From Sepiola atlantica (taxonomy: Eukaryota > Mollusca > Cephalopoda > Sepiida > Sepiolidae), in NCBI GenBank assembly GCA_963556195.1, contig OY744531.1:100624623-100688622 (forward strand): a DNA stretch of 64,000 nucleotides, in the 5' to 3' direction. Positions within the stretch are counted from its first letter, which is position 1. Every line of letters starts with the position of its first letter. The notes below the pieces were generated by a model. That model saw only the letters and a program-made list of their open reading frames with translations, was not told the origin of the DNA and did no database searches. This document shows positions 58,055 to 64,000 of the stretch, one piece after another. Position numbers and translations under genes: made by a program.

Positions 58055-58180
58055 ATTTATTTATTTTGGTACAGAAAAGTTAGTACAACATTCGTACTGT
58101 CGGTCTCAAGCACGGAAGGACTTAGCCATCCGGCTCTCTTCAGCTGTTGTACTAATTTTTCTGTACCAAAATAAATAAAT
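58055..58180. repeat. 36-bp inverted repeat beside a TA microsatellite
   Basis: ATTTATTTATTTTGGTACAG plus AAAAGTTAGTACAACA (58055-58090) pairs with 58145-58180 with one mismatch. The 54-nt loop is GC-richer (GCACGGAAGGACTTAGCCAT). It is organised like the hairpin at 32734-32811. Confidence 0.85.
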
Positions 58181-59110
58181 ATTATGCACTTAATTTTTAA
58201 TTTTTAACTTTAACTCTTAATTAATCGAGCACTCTGCTGGGATTTTTCCTACCATATTACAAAGAAGTATATATATATATATATATATATCACACACACA
58301 TGCAATGGGAGGGTTGAGCAATAAAAATTTCAGCTACAAGCAAATAAACTCAAAAGAGTGGAATGTTTCATTATGCTAAGATCGGCAAGTCCATTCTTAG
58401 AGTTCTGATTGGCTTCAGGTCCATGAGTGGGTAATCTAATAGGAAAATTCTTGCTTGAATTAAACAATATTTACATATCAACCATTAGAACACTTTATGC
58501 CGGTAGGTGTCAATTTGATTCTATAGGCTGATGAGGGAAATTTGCTTCTTCCAGATTCTTTTCAACATGTTTGGTCTGTGAAAGTGACAATAATGAAACC
58601 AGCAGTCAGTGTAATTTAAAAGAAAATTGTTGGACCTCCTTCATCAGCGTTTTTGGAGAGCTAGTGTTCTTTTTTTTCTTTTTTCTTTTTTTTTTTTTTT
58701 TTTCTTTTTTTTTCTTTTTTTTTTTTTTCTTTTTTTAGCTTTTTCTGTCTGCGATTTTTACTGAGTACAGAAGTTACATGCTATCAACTGTTGCTCGCCG
58801 TATAATAATTTTTGAAACTGTTACCCTTCAGTGACTTCCTGTGCTGGATTGTATCAGTGAGAACATTTTCTTTTTTATTTTAATATTATTATTATTATTA
58901 TTAACTAGCTGTACCTAACCCTGCTATTCAGTAATGTCATTTTAGTTTAGATTTTTTAAAAATAATAATGTGTTAAAAATCTCAAAGAGATAAAAAAAAA
59001 AAAAAATTAAGTAAGTTTTTATTTATCTCCCTCACACGCCAGGAATATTAGAAAAGTTGGATTTGAAAAGACAGCGCCGTAGAAGAAGAGTACTCAGGCT
59101 GAACAAAAAA
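58181..59110. other. Spacer with TA and T-rich tracts, no gene seen
   Basis: A (TA)n run at 58267-58291 is followed by CACACACA. A T-rich tract with scattered C lies at 58670-58738, and (ATT)n at about 58884-58902. The minus strand near 58900-58925 has GTACAGCTAGTT, like the Helitron-type end at 44210. Confidence 0.45.
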
Positions 59111-59297
59111 ATTGCCTGGGCAGCCCCGTCGGCATTCCCTGGTAGGGGCACCTCAGGCGAATAGCAATAAACTAACCCCTTCTCAAATGGTGGGAAGCTT
59201 GGCCTACCTAAAACTGCACAGGACCATACCTGAGACTGATAGAGAACAAGCCATCCTCGAAAATGGCCTAGACTCTGCCGATCTGATTTGCGTATAA
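59111..59297 (-). mobile_element. Diverged copy of the U2-SINE body
   Basis: On the plus strand ATTGCCTGGGCAGCCCCGTC and GGCATTCC, then TAGGGGCACCTCAGGC and AGCAATAAACT, match the core of the 41-kb SINE almost exactly. The flanks (AGAGAACAAGCCATCCTCGA) are strongly diverged or replaced, and no U2 head is seen. The pattern of a conserved core with variable ends suggests a constrained or shared SINE domain. The plus frame here is a shadow. Confidence 0.8.
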
Positions 59298-59796
59298 AAC
59301 TAACCTCGTGAGTTAATTCATATTCTTAACTTTTAAATTAAAAATAGGAATTATCTCCCTTACATTTTTGGGTTTTTTAGGTTATTATTCAAAATTGTAT
59401 CCATTGTAATCTTTTTTGCCAGAATAATTTTTTTGGGGAAAGAAACTGAAGCTAGTCAGAATCAAATATCAATTTGTCAGATCTATCTCTATTTAGGAAT
59501 AACATGGAAAATCGTACAAGATAACTATATGTATTAGATACTGTAGGTGTTCCCCAATGATTTATTTATATATATATATATATTATATATTATTATTATT
59601 ATTTTGTCCAGGTGTTAAAGTTTCGCATGTATGCTTTTGATCTATCAGTCCAGCAATTTTCCTCCAAGTACAACCAGATTTCCTGCTGATCGAATAAATT
59701 GTGTTCGTCTTTCTAGTGGTATTCAATAGTTATCTTATGGTCTTAGCAGCATCAAATACTTTTTTGGTTTGCTTTCAGTCCACAAGATTCACGACT
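59298..59796. other. AT-rich spacer, no gene seen
   Basis: TA and ATT runs lie near 59566-59603. No supported exon or repeat. Confidence 0.45.
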
Positions 59797-60225
59797 AATG
59801 TTGAGATTCGACTCCGGGATAGATTACGCTAAAAAAAAAAATTGTGTATAGGCGATAATTTATTTTTATTTTTATTTTTTTTATTTTTTTTTTTTAGCTT
59901 ACGACATGATAAACCTTTTGGAGTTAAAGTGTATTTAGTATTACGCATGAAATCTGTAGAAAAACACTTTTTAAATGAATAAATGTGCTCGTATGATCGA
60001 CGGACTTACAATAATTTACAAGATGGCGGCATGCTTGATGATCATGACGCCGCAAAAAGTGTTAAAATGCGTTTTGTTTTTTTAATTTTCTATAATTACT
60101 ACTTAATATTAAATCGATTTTAGCTCCAAAACGTTCATCATGTGATAATCTTTTAAAAACTAAACAATTATTATCGCCTATACACAATTTCCGAAGAATC
60201 TGTTCCCGACGCGGATCTCAACATT
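59797..60225. mobile_element. Foldback element, ~430 bp
   Basis: AATGTTGAGATTCGACTCCG (59797) pairs imperfectly with CGACGCGGATCTCAACATT (60225). Inner arms TTGTGTATAGGCGATAATT and AATTATTATCGCCTATACAC are nearly exact. The loop contains ACAAGATGGCGGCATGC (60021-60037), a YY1-type motif. Confidence 0.7.
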
Positions 60226-60299
60226 TACCAGATTCACATCATCCTCCGTTAATTCCGCATCTCGAAGGCCTCTATTTTAAAAATGTAAACACAGGCTGA

Positions 60300-60590
60300 T
60301 ATTCCAACACTCCCGTCCGTAAGGAGAGTTGAAAGTGACTGGTGGGTTTACTTCCGGCAACTTCTTAACTCTCGCTTCCCTTATTTTGTCCTTTAGTCCT
60401 CACTTTCCATGAGAGATGTTTCTGACAAAGGGGGAAGAATTGCTGCTGCCTGGGTCGGAATCTATTTGTCTAACACTTATTGTTGGCTTGTTTTTGACCT
60501 TGAAGTATTTTTTTTTTTTTCTTTAGCTCCTTACATCAAGTGGCTTCATGCCTTGTCTGGAGCGATTTCCATAAAAAAAAACAGGTAGAT
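60300..60590 (-). repeat. Dispersed repeat, copy 2 (partner at 33760-33970)
   Basis: The minus strand has TTTATGGAAATCGCTCCAGA, CAAGGCATGAAGCCACTTGA and TGTAAGGAGCTAAAG, matching 33770-33815. A GC-richer part (CCGACCCAGGCAGCAGCAAT) continues to about 60300. No coding capacity. Confidence 0.6.
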
Positions 60591-60623
60591 ATAATTAGTA
60601 AATAATAAGTGTGGCTTATCTTA

Positions 60624-60667
60624 ACACTTGACTGCAGTTTCACGGGACATCCGATCATCAGAAGCAT
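60624..60667 (-). ncRNA. Hammerhead-like fold, probably degenerate
   Basis: On the minus strand: stem I ATGCTT/AAGTGT (6 bp with two wobbles), core CTGATGA (60661-60655), stem II CGG/CCG with a 5-nt loop, then GAA, stem III ACTGCAGT (self-paired, 3 bp) and C at the cleavage position in a GTC triplet. The conserved G10.1-C11.1 pair at the base of stem II is replaced by T-T, so activity is doubtful. It lies about 35 bp upstream (minus sense) of the dispersed repeat at 60300-60590. Confidence 0.42.
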
Positions 60668-60942
60668 ACTAATAATATCTTTAACATTTTAATACATTTG
60701 AATAGAAATTTAAATTAAACTTCTTAAATATTTAACGTATTAAACGTTTTTTTACAAATGTACTTAGCTGACATCACACTTTGCATGCATGACGTAACAC
60801 TGTTCATAAATATGTGATTTATTTTCAGATTTAATCTGATTTTTTTTTTTTTTGATGCGAAGGACAAACATCTGACTGTATCTATTTACCACTAAAACTC
60901 TGGATGTTGTTATCTTCTTTGTTTGTCTCTGTGAACACTGGA

Positions 60943-60987
60943 TGACGTCATCATTTTGATGACGTCACTACTAGACAAATTGTCTAG
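60943..60987. promoter_or_regulatory. Two CRE-type palindromes and a third palindrome at the satellite edge
   Basis: TGACGTCA occurs at 60943-60950 and 60960-60967, full consensus cAMP-response elements 17 bp apart. CTAGACAAATTGTCTAG (60971-60987) is a perfect 8-bp inverted repeat. The 74-bp satellite begins five bases later. Whether any gene uses these sites is unknown. Confidence 0.4.
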
Positions 60988-60991
60988 ACTT

Positions 60992-63900
60992 GGGGGCTCT
61001 AATTTATTTTTTAATTAGGATAATACTTTTTTTAATACTTATATACTCATATTATGTGGCACTAATTTATTTTTTAATTATTATAATACTTTTTTTAATA
61101 CTTATTATATACTTATATACTCATATTATGGGGCTCTAATTTATTTTTTAATTATTATAATACTTTTTTAATACTTATTATATACTTATATATTCATATT
61201 ATGGGGCTCTAATTTATTTTTTAATTATGATAATACTTTTTTTAATACTTATTATATACTTATATATTCATATTATGGGGCTCTAATTTATTTTTTAATT
61301 AGGATAATACTTTTTTTAATACTTATTATATACTTATATATTCATATTATGGGGCTCTAATTTATTTTTTAATTATTATAATACTTTTTTTAATACTTAT
61401 TATATACTTATATATTCATATTATGGGGCTCTAATTTATTTTTTAATTATGATAATACTTTTTTAATACTTATTATATACTTATATATTCATATTATGGG
61501 GCTCTAATTTATTTTTTAATTATTATAATACTTTTTTAATACTTATTATATACTTATATATTCATATTATGGGGCTCTAATTTATTTTTTAATTATGATA
61601 ATACTTTTTTAATACTTATTATATACTTATATATTAATATTATAGGGCTCTAATTTATTTTTTAATTATTATAATACTTTTTTAATACTTATTATATACT
61701 TATATATTCATATTATGGGGCTCTAATTTATTTTTAATTATGATAATACTTTTTTTAATACTTATTATATACTTATATATTCATATTATGGGGCTCTAAT
61801 TTATTTTTTAATTATTATAATACTTTTTTTTAATACTTATTATATACTTATATATTCATATTATGGGGCTCTAATTTATTTTTTAATTAGGATAATACTT
61901 TTTTTAATACTTATTATATACTTATATATTCATATTATGGGGCTCTAATTTATTTTTTAATTATTATAATACTTTTTTTAATACTTATTATATACTTATA
62001 TATTCATATTATGGGGATCTAATTTATTTTTTAATTATGATAATACTTTTTTAATACTTATTATATACTTATATATTCATATTATGGGGCTCTAATTTAT
62101 TTTTTAATTATTATAATACTTTTTTTAATACTTATTATATACTTATATATTCATATTATAGGGCTCTAATTTATTTTTTAATTATGATAATACTTTTTTA
62201 ATACTTATTATATACTTATATATTCATATTATGGGGCTCTAATTTATTTTTTAATTATGATAATACTTTTTTTAATACTTATTATATACTTATATATTCA
62301 TATTATGGGGCTCTAATTAATTTTTTAATTATTATAATACTTTTTTAATACTTATTATATACTTATATATTCATATTATGGGGCTCTAATTTATTTTTTA
62401 ATTATGATAATACTTTTTTAAATACTTATTATATACTTATATATTCATATTATGGGGCTCTAATTTATTTTTTAATTATTATAATACTTTTTTAATACTT
62501 ATTATATACTTATATATTCATATTATGGGGCTCTAATTTATTTTTTAATTATTATAATACTTTTTTAATACTTATTATATACTTATATATTCATATTATG
62601 GGGCTCTTATTTATTTTTTAATTATGATAATACTTTTTTTAATACTTATTATATACTTATATATTCATATTATGGAGCTCTAATTTATTTTTTAATTATT
62701 ATAATACTTTTTTTAATACTTATTATATACTTATATATTCATATTATGGGGCTCTAATTTATTTTTTAATTAGGATAATACTTTTTTTAATACTTATTAT
62801 ATACTTATATATTCATATTATGGGGCTCTAATTTATTTTTTAATTATGATAATACTTTTTTTAATACTTATTATATACTTATATATTCATATTATAGGGC
62901 TCTAATTTATTTTTTAATTATTATAATACTTTTTTAATACTTATTATATACTTATATATTCATATTATGGGGCTCTAATTTATTTTTTAATTATGATAAT
63001 ACTTTTTTTAATACTTATTATATACTTATATATTCATATTATGGGGCTCTAATTTATTTTTTAATTATTATAATACTTTTTTTTAATACTTATTATATAC
63101 TTATATATTCATATTATGGGGCTCTAATTTATTTTTAATTAGGATAATACTTTTTTTAATACTTATTATATACTTATATATTCATATTATGGGGCTCTAA
63201 TTTATTTTTTAATTATTATAATACTTTTTTTAATACTTATTATATACTTATATATTCATATTATGGGGCTCTAATTTATTTTTTAATTATGATATTACTT
63301 TTTTAATACTTATTATATACTTATATATTCATATTATGGAGCTCTAATTTATTTTTTAATTATTATAATACTTTTTTTAATACTTATTATATACTTATAT
63401 ATTCATATTATGGGGCTCTAATTTATTTTTTAATTATGATAATACTTTTTTAATACTTATTATATACTTATATATTCATATTATGGGGCTCTAATTTATT
63501 TTTTAATTATGATAATACTTTTTTTAATACTTATTATATACTTATATATTCATATTATGGGGCTCTAATTAATTTTTTAATTATTATAATACTTTTTTAA
63601 TACTTATTATATACTTATATATTCATATTATGGGGCTCTAATTTATTTTTTAATTATGATAATACTTTTTTAATACTTATTATATACTTATATATTCATA
63701 TTATGGAGCTCTAATTTATTTTTTAATTATTATAATACTTTTTTTAATACTTATTATATACTTATATATTCATATTATGGGGCTCTAATTTATTTTTTAA
63801 TTATTATAATACTTTTTTAATACTTATTATATACTTATATATTCATATTATGGGGCTCTAATTTATTTTTTAATTATTATAATACTTTTTTTAATACTTT

Positions 63901-64000
63901 TTAATACTTATATATTCATATTATGGGGCTCTAATTTATTTTTTAATTATGATAATACTTTTTTTAATACTTATTATATACTTATATACTCATATTATGG
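60992..64000 (+). repeat. 74-bp AT-rich satellite, ~40 copies, runs off the window
   Basis: The unit is GGGGCTCTAATTTATTTTTT, then AATTATTATAATACTTTTTT and TAATACTTATTATATACTTA, then TATATTCATATTAT, 73-75 bp with T-run length changes. One position varies between ATTATTATAAT, ATTATGATAAT and ATTAGGATAAT, and the types often alternate, so the array is partly dimeric (~148 bp). The first two units are shorter and diverged (lacking TTATTATA). No open frame of note. Confidence 0.97.

Overview
The window is nuclear DNA of an invertebrate animal, probably a mollusc or another lophotrochozoan. The evidence is consensus GT/AG introns, U2 snRNA-like and tRNA-like SINE heads, a non-LTR retrotransposon fragment, a hammerhead-ribozyme element, many foldback (MITE-like) elements, and AT-rich DNA full of TA, CT and GA microsatellites. 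The taxon is an inference and no species is claimed. There are no bacterial genes, operons or CRISPR arrays.

Layout. 1-330 is a GA-rich minisatellite. 1239-1412 (minus) is a Ser/Thr-rich internal exon. 2276-29955 is one huge satellite of 42-bp monomers, roughly 660 copies in a single orientation. Each monomer carries a short hairpin and a TTAGGG telomere-like hexamer. 30.3-31.7 kb holds an LTR-integrase relic, a ~190-bp repeat array and a 51-bp minisatellite. 31775-31985 and 37126-37205 (both minus) are two exons that join in frame into a complete THAP zinc-finger domain. If the phase-compatible exon at 1239-1412 belongs to the same gene, the whole 27.7-kb satellite lies inside one of its introns. 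32.7-41 kb is dense in inverted-repeat elements, one of them with a clear 8-bp target duplication.

41-50 kb holds a SINE whose head is the 5' end of U2 snRNA and which is flanked by a 14-bp target duplication. It also holds a four-unit tandem array of the same SINE body, a decayed LINE reverse-transcriptase fragment and a tRNA-headed SINE. 52461-52820 is a compact retrozyme-like element: two identical 62-bp direct repeats, each folding as a type I hammerhead ribozyme, set 298 bp apart with a tRNA-like box A/box B segment between them and TA microsatellites on both sides. A second, weaker hammerhead-like fold is near 60.65 kb. 54829-54918 (plus) looks like a signal-peptide exon. 57035-57195 (minus) is a convincing terminal coding exon of an unidentified protein. 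60992-64000 is a 74-bp AT-rich satellite that runs off the window.

How it fits together. Only the THAP gene and two or three isolated exons look like host coding sequence. The rest is repeat-derived, and the long reading frames inside the 42-bp array are an artefact of a monomer length divisible by three. The most unusual items are the hammerhead retrozyme dimer, the U2-headed SINE with its head-less tandem array, and the telomere-motif satellite apparently lodged in a THAP-gene intron.
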